Source: Sternotherus odoratus (lineage: Eukaryota; Chordata; Testudines; Kinosternidae). Taken from it: a stretch of 64,000 nt of DNA. Made by a program: the position numbers and the translations under genes. Shown in pieces: positions 21,540 through 32,164 of the stretch. The number at the start of each line of letters is the position of its first letter. The first letter of the stretch is position 1. The notes under the pieces were generated by a model. It saw only the letters and a program-made list of their open reading frames with translations. It made no database searches and was not told the DNA's origin. Location of the stretch: positions 8,645,206-8,709,205 of the forward strand of contig JAVMKO010000020.1 in NCBI GenBank assembly GCA_032164245.1, in the 5' to 3' direction.

Positions 21540-24500
21540 ATTATTGTGACTGAAGGACTTCTTTGCACCGTCGCTGTCACCAAGTACAACAGTGCAAAGT
21601 GAATCCCAAACTCGAATCGAATAGGATTCTCCATTGTGGTTTGATTGGATTTGATTCTTTAACATTCATATTGTGGTCGCATCTTGGGGCTTGAACCGGG
21701 TCTGGGCCCCGGGGTGCTGGGTGCTGTACAAACCATCCTGTCCCGATGAACTTGCTTTTGAACACCAGCAAAGTGTCACAGTTGAGATGCACTTTGCGCT
21801 TGCGTTTCCTGGGTCTAAACGATTAGACGAGGCCTGGGGGGGGGGGGGGGGGACAGGTCAGGGCCTCGCTAGGTAAAACGCGTTTACTACTGGAATGTTC
21901 TACTCCCTTGGAGTAAAACATGGCAATTAGTCAACAGTGCACAGCCGCGTCACTCGCCAGGTGAGGCTAAGCATTGAAGATGAGCCTCCCGTTGAAAGGG
22001 CAGGGTAGTGTCCGGTCAAAAGTGCCCCTGAGACCACGCCCAAGACCTTAGCTTTCCATCTCATCAGAGCATGTGCCGGACTTCTACAGGAGCAAGCTCC
22101 TGGCATCCAGTGCCTTGCTGGGGAATTGGGGCAGTGTTCACTCAGATGGATGAGGGCTGCTTCCTAAAACACCAGCGCCGCTTACTGTGCCCCCCTCTTC
22201 TCTCACCCGACTTAGCTTGTGAAATCCCCAGGTGACCTGGGAATGCTTCAGCCGAAGAATGCTCTGCTCAGTCACCTGCATGCACCTATTTTACAAAGCG
22301 TTTCGTAGCCACCTCTTTCCATTTAACATCGGCTAATGGTACTTTATAGCAAAGAGCCCACCCGGGACATTTGGAGAAAGGAAGCGCTCGACTCCGCTGG
22401 GGTGAACGGAGATGACTTTTCTCTAGGGTTCAGCTGGTTTGTTTTTCATCTTCCTAGATACCGTTACTTTCACCAAAGCAAGACCGAGCTTTGGGCATCA
22501 GCTGCAGCCCACTTGGAGCCGGGAATCTGCACATCACGAGGAGAATAATGAATGCCTGTGAATAGAAACATCATGTTCTAGTCAGCTTTTTAGTTTCCAT
22601 CGTTTGTCTCTCTGATCCCGGGCACTGCAGAAGTCTGCTATTGTGGAGCAGTGTGCTCTACAATCCCGGTGATAGGTTTGAAAAAGCCCCAGAAAACTGT
22701 CCCAGGCCAGTTATTTGTCTTTCTTTACTTACTTTTCTTTAACCACAATGATCATGAAAACTTGACACTCATATCCAAAAATAATGGCTTGCCCGGGGTG
22801 AATTGAATGTTGGGAGCGGGATTTAGACCGCTCGATGCCTTGCATATGATTAGACACCTTAAATCACTGAAAGCAAGAATAGTCTTGCATAGGCGGTGCT
22901 GCTTTGGGAAGCTTTTTGATGGTGAATTTGCCTTCAAACAAAGGGGGGAAAATGTTATTCCTTATTGCTTTATAGTAGTGGCGCCGGATGGGGTCCCAAT
23001 GTACGGCACTGTAAAAACACACAAGTCAACTTTAATGGTTTGAGTCTTTTCTTTAGGCTGAGGGTTGGGACATTTTTTTCATTGTTCAAAACCAGATTCT
23101 GGACCCAAAAATACTTTCCAAAATGTGCCCTTGTGCTTTGAAAGGGTTCTTGAAATTGGATATAAAATTGAGGCGATGGATAATTTGGGGATGTTTAAGA
23201 GTAAGCAATTATTTTGTCCTTATTGTCACCGCTCTGCTGTATGCCACCGAACTCCTGGGAACAGATAAGAGGAGCTCATTTCTTTTAACTTGGCTGGTCC
23301 TGATTATATCCAGCAGCGAGACTTGAAAAAGCCTCAGATGATTCAAAAACCGTTATGTGAATAAAATGTCAAAGTGGCTCCTTTCTGTCTAAACTATCGG
23401 GGTGCCGGTGTTCTTTAGAGGAGGCTCAGTTGGATGGAGAGTAAATGATTTATACAGATTATGTGCCTTTCTGCTCTAACAAAGGAGGGGGGATAGTCGC
23501 TGAAGAAAGTCACTCTTTTTTTTTCGTCTCTCTTTTGTGCCTTTGAAAGTTTGGCTGAATCTATCCCCGGAGAAAGAATGGTGTGTCAGAATGGAAGAGG
23601 AATCTGAAGGTAGAAAGGTACCTGAACTGCCTTCCACAAAATCTTATACGGCACCTTGTCTGGGAGGTGGTTTTTAGGCTGTGCTATTGTGTTGAAGTCT
23701 AAATGACCTGTATCCCTTGTAGTCTCGCTCCATTCCATCGAATAATAGCTGCCTTCGTTTCCCACTTCTTCTTCGGCACTTTGGCTCGAAAGTTTACTTT
23801 TTCCCCTCTTCTCCCGTGAGCACCCAAAACAGGCAATCTTTCTTTCTGGTCTAGGCATGGCCTTGACAAAAATAACAGTGTATTACCAAGGGCAAAACGT
23901 GTACTGTGGGTTAAAGACATGTAAGGGGGGGAAAATACATTTCCTCTGGAGGAAATAGGGGAAACATGCTCATGCTAGGACACCTCCATAGCCTGGTTCG
24001 TACATAGACCATATCTAGGGTGACTAGGCAGCAAATGTGAAAAATCGGGACGGGGGGACATCCCTCCTCCTTTTTTACTGTAATACTTTGATCTTGCAGA
24101 GCGAATATATCATCTCATTTTCGATCTGCCCACTGTGCTCAGCTGCCGTCTCTGGTCTGTCTGCCCCTTCATGTCCTTGTCCCACGACTGCCCCGTGGCC
24201 GCTTCCACCTGGCTCCCTCTACCGCTAACTCCCACTCCATCTACCGCATCTCTACCTTTTCCTCCCATCTGTCTATCCTCATTCCTTTACTGGCACCTCT
24301 CTCGATCATGTCTGAATGCCTCTAAAGGGCCCACGCGCCAGATGGCACCACCGCAAGGGCTCAGAACTCGGCCTTGTAGACGGTATACGGATAACTACCG
24401 GGCGTAGTTGGACAGGGAAGTGCATAGACATGTGCTGGCATGTGCCCCTGAAAGGCGTTTTGTGTCTACATTGATGAATTGAGGGGGGCTAATGCAAACC

Positions 24501-24650
24501 TTCCTGTCCCTCTCCCTGAGTGATTTCCTGAGCAGGAAGTGGGAGCGTGATAGAGGGTGACTGCAATTGTTTTCTGTCACGGCTACCTGTGTGCCAAGCG
24601 TCACACGTAGGTGTAGCTCCTCTACTTGAAATGCCTTGTACCGCTGGTTT
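21540..24650. other. Mostly unique sequence, no gene recognised
   Basis: Nothing is recognised apart from a truncated MITE of the TAGGGTGAYCAG family near 24015-24065 (only its left end is clear) and a G run at 21837-21852. Open frames are under 100 codons. Confidence 0.35.
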
Positions 24651-24656
24651 AAGGCT

Positions 24657-24724
24657 TTAGTACCAGGGATTGAAACCGGGACCACGGGATCCTAAAGCAT
24701 GAGTCTCTACTGCCTGAGCTACAA
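24657..24724 (-). repeat. tRNA-like SINE head, minus strand
   Basis: The minus strand reads GTAGCTCAGGCAGTAGAG (A-box region) and, after 'actcatgctttaggatcccg' and 'tggtccc', GGTTTCAATCC (B box, 24667-24677). This is the layout of a tRNA-derived Pol III promoter. A 21-bp tandem duplication of 'gcctgagctacaaatgt' adjoins it at 24711-24750. It resembles the tRNA-like sequence at 20428. Confidence 0.45.
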
Positions 24725-24779
24725 ATGTCAGCGCCTGAGCTACAAATGTAGGCAGAACTCTCTTCCTTCTCTATATGTA

Positions 24780-24966
24780 GCTTAGCCACTGCTAGAGGAG
24801 GACAGAGTGCTGGGCTCCCTGGCCCCCAAGTTGGACCTGACTGAGGGGTCCTGTTCTCTGTACCTACAAGCTCTGTTTTAGACCATGTTCCAGCCGTCTC
24901 ATCTTTGTTTTACTGACTGGCTGAGAGTCACAGCGCAGGACGCCGACTCCCCCATGCTCCGGAACA
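24780..24966 (+). repeat. Truncated 5' LTR of the gypsy element
   Basis: The stretch 'gtacctacaagctctgtttt' to 'ctggctgagagtcac' aligns with the solo LTR at 56792-57510 (positions about 57182-57257). It ends in CTCCGGAACA, matching that LTR's end CTCCGTGACA. Relative to the solo LTR most of the section after 'gagagtcac' is deleted. A primer binding site follows at once. Confidence 0.65.
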
Positions 24967-24968
24967 AC

Positions 24969-24986
24969 TAGTGGAAGCGGTGGGAT
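24969..24986 (+). other. Primer binding site, tRNA-Leu type
   Basis: TAGTGGAAGCGGTGGGAT differs at two of 18 positions from the complement of the 3' end of tRNA-Leu with CCA (TGGTGGCAGCGGTGGGAT). It lies two bases after the LTR end, the normal place for the minus-strand primer of an LTR retrotransposon. Confidence 0.65.
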
Positions 24987-24999
24987 CTACTGCACCCCG

Positions 25000-27140
25000 T
25001 GGATGGGGCTTCCTGCAGTAAGTGACTGAAGAGCAGTAAAACAATGGGGGATTGATGGCGACCGGGCGTACTGAAGACCCAGAGAGGAGCGGTTTCAGGG
25101 GGCAAAGGAGCTACGCTTCATCCCTCGGAGTGTGTAACCAGCAAGGACGGTGGCAGTCACAGGGTCTCCCTGGGCACTGCAGCGAGCAGCCCCAGGGGCG
25201 GAGGAGTCTGTGGCTTGGCCCTGGGAGACGGGAGGGCTGTTGCAGTAGCGGGGTCTCCCTGGGCACTGCGGGGAGCAGTCTCGGGGCGGAAGAGTCTCAG
25301 GCTCGACCCTGGCAAAGAGGTGGTGACCCAGAGAAGGGCTGGCACGCTAGGGGTTCTTTCTGGAAACCGTGCGGAGCTGACAGCACGCTGGCCTGCGAGT
25401 CCACAACAACTTGGGAACAGTGGAGTGATGGCCTGTCACCATCGCCTTAAAGAGGACACTGTAACCCTGTGCAAAAAGAGAGCGTTACCCATTGGAAAGT
25501 TCACTACAGCACAGTTAATCGCAGCTGGAGGACGAGGACCGCGCTAAGGAGCAGATTCCAGAGCCCAATGGGGCTACAAGAGGATCTGGAAGCAGCTGGA
25601 GGCGTAGCCAGACATCCCCAAGAGTCCTGTTCCCGACCAGAGGGGGGTCTTCACGATCGGGTTCCCCATCAGGGGACCGGAGACGGATGAAATGGATGCT
25701 GAGTCGGTGAAAGCGAAAGGACGGTGGGAGACAGCAGGAGCCTGAAAAAGAGCGGCAGGAGAGGCAGCCATTTGAACTGGTGCCGGTGGAGCAAAGAGAC
25801 ATAGGGGACTTGCCAGGGGCGAGTGGGGATAGACCCCGGGGTGCCAGTTCCGCCGGGAACCCCGAGACTAAATTGATGGCCCCGGTTAAGGAGGGAGGGG
25901 ACGTGGATGCCCACCTCACGGCCTTGGAGCAGGCGGGTGATTTGAACCAGGCGGCCCCTGCGGAAAAGCCCCGGGTATCTAGCTCCCTTGCTGGGGCCCA
26001 AGACCGTAGATGCCGTCGGGGTGGGGGCGGTGGACGGGCTCCCACTCCTAACCCCAGCCTATATGTCTGCGTGGAGTCCCCTGGGCCCGGGCCCAGGCCC
26101 CGTGGATCCCCAGTGCTCAATGGGGAGACGTTCCTGAGGGGGTGAAACCCTGGGACAGAGAGATCTGTTGTCAGGCCCCGACTGGTACGGGGTCACCAGA
26201 TGCCGAGGGGCTATGTGACCTGGGTGAGGGTCCTATGGATGGAGCCATTTGCCCTGATCCCTGTGCAGACACAGGAGGGGTCAGGTCATTGGGGTTCTCC
26301 GGGATATCAGCTGTGAGGTCCCGTTTGGGGGCGGGGGCGACTGTCTCTCTTTGGGACAGGATCCAGGCCCTGCTCCTGTAACAGCCGAGAGTTTACATTT
26401 AAATCAAGGGAACCAGTTGGCGGAGATGAAAAGGGTCAGTGAAAATGCAGATGACCTGGCTGGCAGCGGGGAGGAGCTGCTGGGCTCTGGCTACCTGCCT
26501 GTATGGGTGGGAGGGAGAGACGCTCCCCACCCCCCTGCACACCAGAGACGCGGCTCAGACTGGCTCCAATACTGTAACCAAAGCCCTGAGGTCGCTGCCG
26601 GCCCCCACTGGGACAGCCAGGGCAGCGCTGGGACCATGGGGGAGCGGAGACCCCAGCTAAGTGGGGGGACGCACAGGCAGGGCAGATCGGCTGCCCACTG
26701 GGTTTGCCTGGTCCAGACGTGCTGCTGGGAAGTGATTTCACGGCAGGGAGGGGGCTACCAGGGGCAGGGCCTGGCGGGGCTGTGACCCCAGGGACAGGGC
26801 CTGAGGAACACCCAGCGAGAGGGACCAGCTCCCGTTCCCTCCCCCAGCAGCTGAACTCCAGACCGAGGTGCGGAAGGGTCCCTCCTTGGAGGAGCTGAGG
26901 GAACTTGCTGGCCACAGCGCTGCAAACCCCCTTGGGCACAGATTCCATAGGAGTCCTGTACCGGGAATGGGCTCCCCAAGGGGAAGCAGAACCGTGGGGG
27001 AGCAGTAGGCAGCCGAGGGGTGCCCCCAGAAGTATCACCGCAGGCTACTGTACCTGGCCCGTGATGTCCCCTTCTCAGAAAACCAAGGGATCCAGCGCCC
27101 AAGCAGCAGCTGTTGCAGAACTTTTCCTGGCCCGGAGTCT
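25000..27140 (+). pseudogene. Decayed gag/protease part of a Ty3/gypsy element
   Basis: The region between the primer site and the integrase is a broken reading frame. I do not recognise gag by sequence. At 26704-26760 'PGPDVLLGSDFTAGRG' resembles the C-terminal end of a retrotransposon protease or its linker. At about 27030-27130, frames read across shifts show ...YLARDVPFSENQGIQ..., which recalls the zinc-binding N-terminus of gypsy integrases (the stretch normally followed by a WPG motif). Several frameshifts and stops are present. The assignment rests mainly on position between the LTR/primer site and the integrase core. Confidence 0.5.
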
Positions 27141-27237
27141 GTAATGCAGTCCGGCGACTCCTGCCAGGGGAGGGGGGGAGGGGCGGGGGGAAGGCCCGGA
27201 ATAAGGGTCAGGTTCCCTTAACACCCCTGCCCATCAC

Positions 27238-27700
27238 CGGAGGTGGCTATGGACATCGTGGGGCCCCTTAGCAAGGCGACCTGGTTGGGAAAGAAATACA
27301 TCCTGGTGGTGAGGAATTTCACCACCCGCTACCCATAGGCTCTGTCCTCCACCGAGGCAGATGCGCTGCTGACCATCTTCAGCAGAGCGGGGGTCCCCAG
27401 CGAGGTCCTTACAGATCAGAGGCCCAATGTCACATCAGCCCTGTTCCGGGGCTTGTGGAAACAATGTGGGACCTGGGCCTCTGCAAATCACCCTCAGTCC
27501 AACGGGCCGGGGGAGAGATTTTATGGGACCTTAAAGATAATGCTGAGGACCTTTATAAATCAGCATCCGCAGGACTGGGCCAGGTACCTGCCCCACCTGT
27601 GGTACAGGGAAGTGCCCCAGGAATCCACAGGGTTCTCCCCTTTTGAGCGGACGTCTGGGAGGAAAGTGAGGGGACCCCTGGACCTGGTAAGGGACGGTCG
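27238..27700 (+). pseudogene. Ty3/gypsy integrase core, broken
   Basis: This frame encodes the DDE integrase core, which joins the cDNA to host DNA. The three acidic residues are visible: MDIVGPL (Asp codon 27252-27254), LTDQRPN (27414-27416) and GPGERFYGTLK (Glu codon 27513-27515). HPQSNG before the Glu and FSPFERTSGRKVRGPLDLV after it are typical of gypsy integrases. An in-frame TAG lies at 27336-27338 between the first two acids. The second Asp and the Glu are separated by 32 residues where the family has 35, implying loss of three codons. It cannot be functional. The RT fragment follows downstream, not upstream. Confidence 0.85.
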
Positions 27701-27724
27701 GGAGGAGAAGGGACGACCCCCCCG

Positions 27725-28267
27725 GTGGATCTCTGCCCTGAGAGGGAAGGAAATCCTCCCATCGTGTTTTCCCCCTTCACCATCATGGGGAAAACAGCCC
27801 AAAACCCAAAGAGAGAGGTCAAGGACATGCTGGCTTTAAAGGTGATCCAGCCCTTCAACAACCCAGGGGCCTCACCTGTTGTGCCTGTCTCCGAAAAGGA
27901 CAGGTCGATTCAATCCCGTGGGGACTATCGGAAGCTTCGGGCCATCGCCGTCTCCGATGCCCACCCCGTGCCTAGGCCTGCAGAGATTCTAGATGAGGCC
28001 GTCTGGACCGAGCGGTGCCGAAGGGCTCTCTGTGCGCTGAAGGAGGCTCTGGTCCCGGGCCCGGTAAATCTGGTAAACCCGGACGTTGCCAAATCCTTTA
28101 CGGGGTTCACCGATGCCTCAAACGCAGGGCTGGTCGGGGTCCTAATGCAAGTCGATGCTAAAGGGGGGAAGAGGGAAAAGACACCTTATTTGTTACCTGA
28201 GCAAGAAGCTGCTGCTCCTGTAGCAAAACTATGGAAAAGATTGTCAGGCCATGGGGCAAGCCCTTAA
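27725..28267 (+). pseudogene. Ty3/gypsy RT N-terminus fused to RNase H by deletion
   Basis: One 180-codon frame, in a different phase from the integrase. Residues about 20-80 are the RT fingers: REVKDMLALKVIQPFNN, ASPVVPVSEKDRSI, GDYRKLRAIAVSDAHPVPRP. Directly after 'EILDE' comes WTERCRRALCALKEAL, the connection segment just before RNase H, followed by FTGFTDASNAGLVGVLMQ, which holds the first RNase H Asp (codon 28112-28114). The RT palm with its YxDD motif is missing. The deletion keeps the frame. The product could not polymerise DNA. Neighbours and primer site identify it as the same element as the integrase. Confidence 0.85.
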
Positions 28268-28384
28268 AAAGCTGCAGCCGTATCTATTTGGGTGGCGCTT
28301 TGCTAAGTATACAGAAGTCAAATGCATTTCCTGACTTACTGACAACAGATCTCCATTTCAAAAGGTGTATTTTTCTCCTAGTGA

Positions 28385-28632
28385 TAATGGACCATCTACA
28401 TTAAACAGCCCGCTTAGAATTGGTATGCTAAGGTACAATTTTTTTCTTTTCTTTTCTTTTTCTCTCTGTGTGTATAAATGCATTTTACTTCTGTGCCATT
28501 CTATGCATCCGACAAAGTGAGCTATCGCTCACGAAAGCTTATGCTGAAATAAACAAGTTAGTCTCTAAGGTGCTACAAGTAGTCCTCACTTTCTTTACGG
28601 ATACAGACTAACACGGCTGCTATTCTGGAACC
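28385..28632 (+). mobile_element. PLE 3' UTR and tail
   Basis: 'cttagaattggtatgctaag', a T/C-rich stretch, 'ccattctatgcatccgacaa', 'gttagtctctaaggtgctac' and the full tail 'cagactaacacggctgctat' plus TCTGGAACC. It is 5'-truncated with no coding part, and lies just after the gypsy remnant. 28633-28893 shows nothing further. Confidence 0.85.
28505..28544 (+). ncRNA. Hammerhead-like motif in PLE tail
   Basis: GCAT/ATGC stem I, box CCGACAA, a perfect 6-bp stem II (GTGAGC/GCTCAC) with loop TATC, then GAAA. The box has lost G8 (G to A), so this copy should be inactive. Confidence 0.5.
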
Positions 28633-28893
28633 TGTCAGCTATTTATAGTAGGTCTGAGGGAGAGGATATGGGGGTAAGAATCGAGGAACCGCTATTGTAT
28701 CACTGACCCTCCTGGGGGACTTTCTGGATCTGGAGACCATGATTTGTGGTCTTTTTCTTCCTTTGTCATATACTTAGATTTCTACTCTAGAAAACCTAGG
28801 TGGTATTCTTCTCCTAAACATCTCCAAATCTCTCTGTGTGGGGATTTAGGTATCGTAAGAAATAGTGGGTGAGAATGCACAATATCCAGATTC

Positions 28894-29378
28894 GTCTACA
28901 GCATTGGTTCTCAAAGTGGGGGTCGGGACCCCTCGAGGGGTCGTGACGCGATTATGTGGGGGTCGTGAGCCCCTGGCCCTGAACCCTGCTGGCGGCGCCC
29001 CGAACCCCAGACCCGGCCCCTGCTCTGGGACTTGGCCCGTGCCGCGGCAGGCCGGACCCGAGACCTGGCCCATGGAGCGCCGGGCTGCCAATGGCACCCA
29101 GAGCCCCAGGCCCGGCTCCTGCTGCGGCAGGCTGCTGGCAGTGACCTGAGCCCCAGGTGCCGGTGGCACCCCGGGCCCTGCCCCCTGTCCCAGTGGGTTG
29201 CTGGCACCCTCCCCATAGCCTGGCCCCTACCCCGGGGGGCTGGCACCCCTACACACACACACCCCAGTTCAGCCCCTGCCCCACCCCCGAGACTGACCTC
29301 TAAGGGGGGTCACGCTTAGAGGCCTGGTGTCCGAAAGGGGTCACCAATAGAAAAAGTTTGAGAACCACTGGTCTACAG
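28894..29378. mobile_element. hAT MITE (CAGTGGTTCTCAAA family)
   Basis: The element spans 28902-29370 with perfect 8-bp duplications GTCTACAG (28894-28901 and 29371-29378). The termini are the same as in the copy at 20950. The GC-rich core is shorter and has fewer minisatellite units. It carries no gene; the frames of 94-115 codons on both strands are by-products of base composition. Confidence 0.9.
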
Positions 29379-29379
29379 T

Positions 29380-30300
29380 CTCTGCCTAATCCATAGCATT
29401 TCCACAATGCCTGCCACTGTGATTTCTACCTTCTTGTGTGAAGACAGGAAATACATTCTCAACAAGCTGCCTTCATTTGCATTCCTACAATCTAATCAAA
29501 CCTTTGTAAACACGAGCCCACTGAAAATAATCATCACCATCAAGAGATGCACTGGCAGGCTAGGGGAAGGTGAATTCAGATGCTTTTCGTTCTTCTATGC
29601 TAATCTTTTCCCAATTACGCTTTATTAACGTGATGCTGCAGGCGGCCCCGTGCTTGTTTTCCCTCCGCTTGCCCGTAGTTAAAATCAAATTGCAAATGAC
29701 TGAGCTCTATATTCGACTTAATCACTTAAGCCTCTGACTTCCATCATGTTCATAACCAGCCCCCATCATCTTTTCAAAATTGAGTGCGTTTCGTTTCAGT
29801 TTTCCTCTTCCTGAACTCTTCTTACATGATTATTCTATGCGTGACATTGACATTTTATGATGATCAATTGGGCTGAATCATCATCATTATCTGGAGGTTG
29901 GGTTTCAGGATTATTATTAGAATAAGGTGCTTTTCATTGCACAGCCTAAAGAAAACATATCATTCCTTTTTAAAAAAAACAAAACAGTCTAACGGCTTTG
30001 ATGATTAGAATTGCCAGAGAAGAAAGGGCTCTAACATGTTCTCTCTCGCTAGATAGATAGGTAGATTACGGAGGGATTCTTTGAACTGTGTAATCCAAAG
30101 GAAGTCGAATCTTGATCTTGGGGGTTCTTCTCATAGATCAGCAGTCTCTGAAGCGGGACACCCTGTAATTCTGTATGTGACACGGACAACAAATGTAGTA
30201 TGCGTCACTTAATAAAAGTCATTACTTGAGGGAAAAGTCTGGTAGAATTTAGGATGGTCTGGCCCATCAGTCTCTGGACTGGGATTCTTTCATTGTATTA
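29380..30300. other. Unique AT-leaning sequence, nothing recognised
   Basis: No repeat or gene is seen. The stretch around 29620-29960 contains several TGATTATT and ATCATCATT motifs and looks like old unique sequence. Confidence 0.3.
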
Positions 30301-30304
30301 GGTT

Positions 30305-30376
30305 TAAGATTAGCAGCCTTGTTAGTCTGTATCCGTAAATAAGATGAGGAATACCTGTGGCACCTTAGTCTCTAAG
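30305..30376 (-). mobile_element. PLE tail remnant, inverted, with a short palindromic end
   Basis: 'aagattagcagccttgttag' and 'tctgtatccgtaaataag' are the inverted PLE tail; 'ctgtggcaccttag' then meets 'tctctaagg', its own inverse. The hAT left end starts immediately afterwards at 30378. Confidence 0.7.
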
Positions 30377-30377
30377 G

Positions 30378-30407
30378 CAGGGGTCAGTAACCAACCTTTC
30401 AGAAGTG
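30378..30407 (+). mobile_element. hAT element, left end
   Basis: 'caggggtcagtaaccaacct' followed by TTCAGAAGTG is the left terminus of a hAT family whose next bases (GGTGTGCCGAG) appear at 32157 after the inserted PLE. The element resumes at 32147 and again at 32878, and continues to about 34262. Confidence 0.75.
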
Positions 30408-30409
30408 TG

Positions 30410-31918
30410 GAAGCCACCAGCACTCCCAGCTATCTCCGTGACACCACCGACTTCCTGAGAAAACTACAATGCATTGCTGACCTTCCAGAAAACACCATCC
30501 TAGCCACCATGGATGTAGAGGCTCTCTACACAAACATCCCACACCGAGATGGAGTACAAGCTGTCAGGAATAGTATCCCCGACGATGCCATAGCACAAGT
30601 GGTTGCTGAGCTCTGTGACTTTATCCTCACACACAATTATTTCAAATTTGGTGATAATATATACCTCCAGACCAGTGGCACCGCTATAGGCACCCACATG
30701 GCCCCACAGTATGCCAACATCTTTATGGCTGACCTGAAACAACGCTTCCTCAACTCTCGTCCACTCACTCCCCTTCTCTGTCTACGCTACATTGATGACA
30801 TCTTCATCGTCTGGACCCATGCGAAAGAAACTCTGGAAGAATTCCACCATGATTTCAACAACTTCCACCCCACCAACCACCTCAGCCTGGACCACTCTAC
30901 ACGGGAGGTCCACTTCCTAGACACCATGGTGCAAATTAACGACGGCCACATTAACACCACCCTCTACCAAAAACCTACCGACAGCTATGCCTACCTTCAT
31001 GCCACCAGCTTCCATCCCGGACACACCCCACGATCCATTGTCTACAGCCAAGCACTGAGGTACAATCGTATTTGCTCCAACCCCTCAGACAGAGACCAAC
31101 ACCTACGAGATCTTCACCAAGCTTTCTCAAAACTACAATACCCGCATGAGGAAATAAGGACACAGATCAACAGAGCCAGACGTGTACCCAGAAGCCTGCT
31201 GCTGCAAGACAAGCTCAAGAAAGAAAACAACAGACCACCACTGGCCATCACCTACAGTCCTCAGTTAAAGCCTCTCCAACGCATCATCAGTGATCTACAA
31301 CCCATCCTGGACAACAATCCCTCACTTTCACAGGGCCTGGGAAGCAGACCAGTCCTGGCCCACAGACAACCCGCCAACCTCAAGCATATTCTCACCAGCA
31401 ACAGCACACCACACCATAATAACTCCAACTCAGCAACCAATCCATGCAACAAACCTCGATGCCAACTCTGCCCACATATCTACACCAGCAACACCATCAC
31501 AGGACCTAACCAGATCGGCCACACCATCACTGGTTCTACCAATGTCATATATGCCATTATGTGCCAGCAATGTCCCCCTGCTATGTATATCGGCCAAACT
31601 GGACAGTCCCTACGCAAAAGGATAAATGGACACAAATCAGATATCAGGAATGGCAATATACAAAAACCTGTAGGAGGACACTTCAACCTCCCTGCACACA
31701 CAATTACAGATTTAAAAGTCACCCTCTTGCAGCAAAACAACTTCAAGACCAGACTGCAAAGACAAGTTGCAGAGCTGCAAATCATTTGCAACTTTGATAC
31801 AATCGACTCTGGACTGAATAGGGATTATGAAGGGTTAGCTAACTACAAGAGCAGTTTATCTTCTCTCACTGTTCACACCTCCAGTTCAGCTGCTAGAGGA
31901 ATACCTCACCCTCCCTGA
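30410..31918 (+). CDS. PLE reverse transcriptase - GIY-YIG endonuclease, 5'-truncated open frame
   Basis: The frame stays open through about 500 codons to TGA at 31916-31918. The nominal ATG at 30344 lies in flanking PLE-tail/hAT sequence, so residues before about 23 do not belong. Numbered from that ATG: RT motif A ATMDVEALY with Asp57; motif B LQTSGTAIGTHMAP; motif C RYIDDIFIVW with Tyr149-Asp151-Asp152. A cysteine cluster follows (Cys368, Cys373, Cys376, His378). The endonuclease has VIYAI at 401-405, YIGQTGQ at 415-421, Arg424/Arg426 and His430. All catalytic residues of both activities are visible, which is unusual in a truncated copy. The RT would copy the RNA from a nicked target and the endonuclease would make the nick. 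The N-terminal part of the RT region is absent. No promoter or native start is present, so expression is unlikely. Confidence 0.9.
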   Translation, partial: EATSTPSYLRDTTDFLRKLQCIADLPENTILATMDVEALYTNIPHRDGVQAVRNSIPDDAIAQVVAELCDFILTHNYFKFGDNIYLQTSGTAIGTHMAPQYANIFMADLKQRFLNSRPLTPLLCLRYIDDIFIVWTHAKETLEEFHHDFNNFHPTNHLSLDHSTREVHFLDTMVQINDGHINTTLYQKPTDSYAYLHATSFHPGHTPRSIVYSQALRYNRICSNPSDRDQHLRDLHQAFSKLQYPHEEIRTQINRARRVPRSLLLQDKLKKENNRPPLAITYSPQLKPLQRIISDLQPILDNNPSLSQGLGSRPVLAHRQPANLKHILTSNSTPHHNNSNSATNPCNKPRCQLCPHIYTSNTITGPNQIGHTITGSTNVIYAIMCQQCPPAMYIGQTGQSLRKRINGHKSDIRNGNIQKPVGGHFNLPAHTITDLKVTLLQQNNFKTRLQRQVAELQIICNFDTIDSGLNRDYEGLANYKSSLSSLTVHTSSSAARGIPHPP

Positions 31919-32021
31919 ATAGAGATAACAAGCTAGTTCAGCCTCATTGGACCCACCCTGTTATTGCTAACCTGGTTCTTGCCTACCTATTTATACCTGC
32001 CCCTGGACATTTCCACTGCAT

Positions 32022-32061
32022 GCATCCGACAAAGTGGGTATTAGCCCACAAAAGTTTATGC
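32022..32061 (+). ncRNA. Hammerhead-like motif in PLE 3' UTR, decayed
   Basis: Same layout as at 34630, but the box reads CCGACAA and GAAA has become AAAA. Both changes are CpG-type transitions. Stem II (GTGGG/CCCAC) is intact. Confidence 0.5.
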
Positions 32062-32164
32062 TTCAATACTTTAGTTAGTCTTTAAGGTGCCACAGGACTC
32101 TTTGTAACTTCTGCAATTCCAGACTAACACGGCTACCTCTCTGATTCTTTCAGAAGTGGTGTGC

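Larger units (their letters stand above)
30408..32146 (+). mobile_element. Penelope-like element, 5'-truncated, inserted in hAT
   Basis: The boundaries are given by a perfect 12-bp target duplication CTTTCAGAAGTG (30396-30407 and 32147-32158). The element begins inside the RT, runs through the endonuclease and a 228-bp 3' UTR, and ends 'cagactaacacggctacctc' plus TCTGATT. PLEs are non-LTR retroelements with a telomerase-like RT and a GIY-YIG endonuclease. The missing 5' part means this copy is not autonomous. Confidence 0.9.

Noticed and set aside
20428..24724. Functional tRNA genes at 20428-20497 and 24657-24724
   Set aside because: A and B box-like strings are present, but acceptor and anticodon stems do not fold convincingly; SINE heads are the likelier origin.
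26180..26200. GGGGTCACCA as an inverse tRNA-Trp primer site
   Set aside because: It lies in the middle of the gypsy internal region with no LTR beside it; a chance match.
25515..27038. Minus-strand frames of 200-201 codons
   Set aside because: Shadows of the gypsy element, which runs on the plus strand as shown by the integrase and RT motifs.
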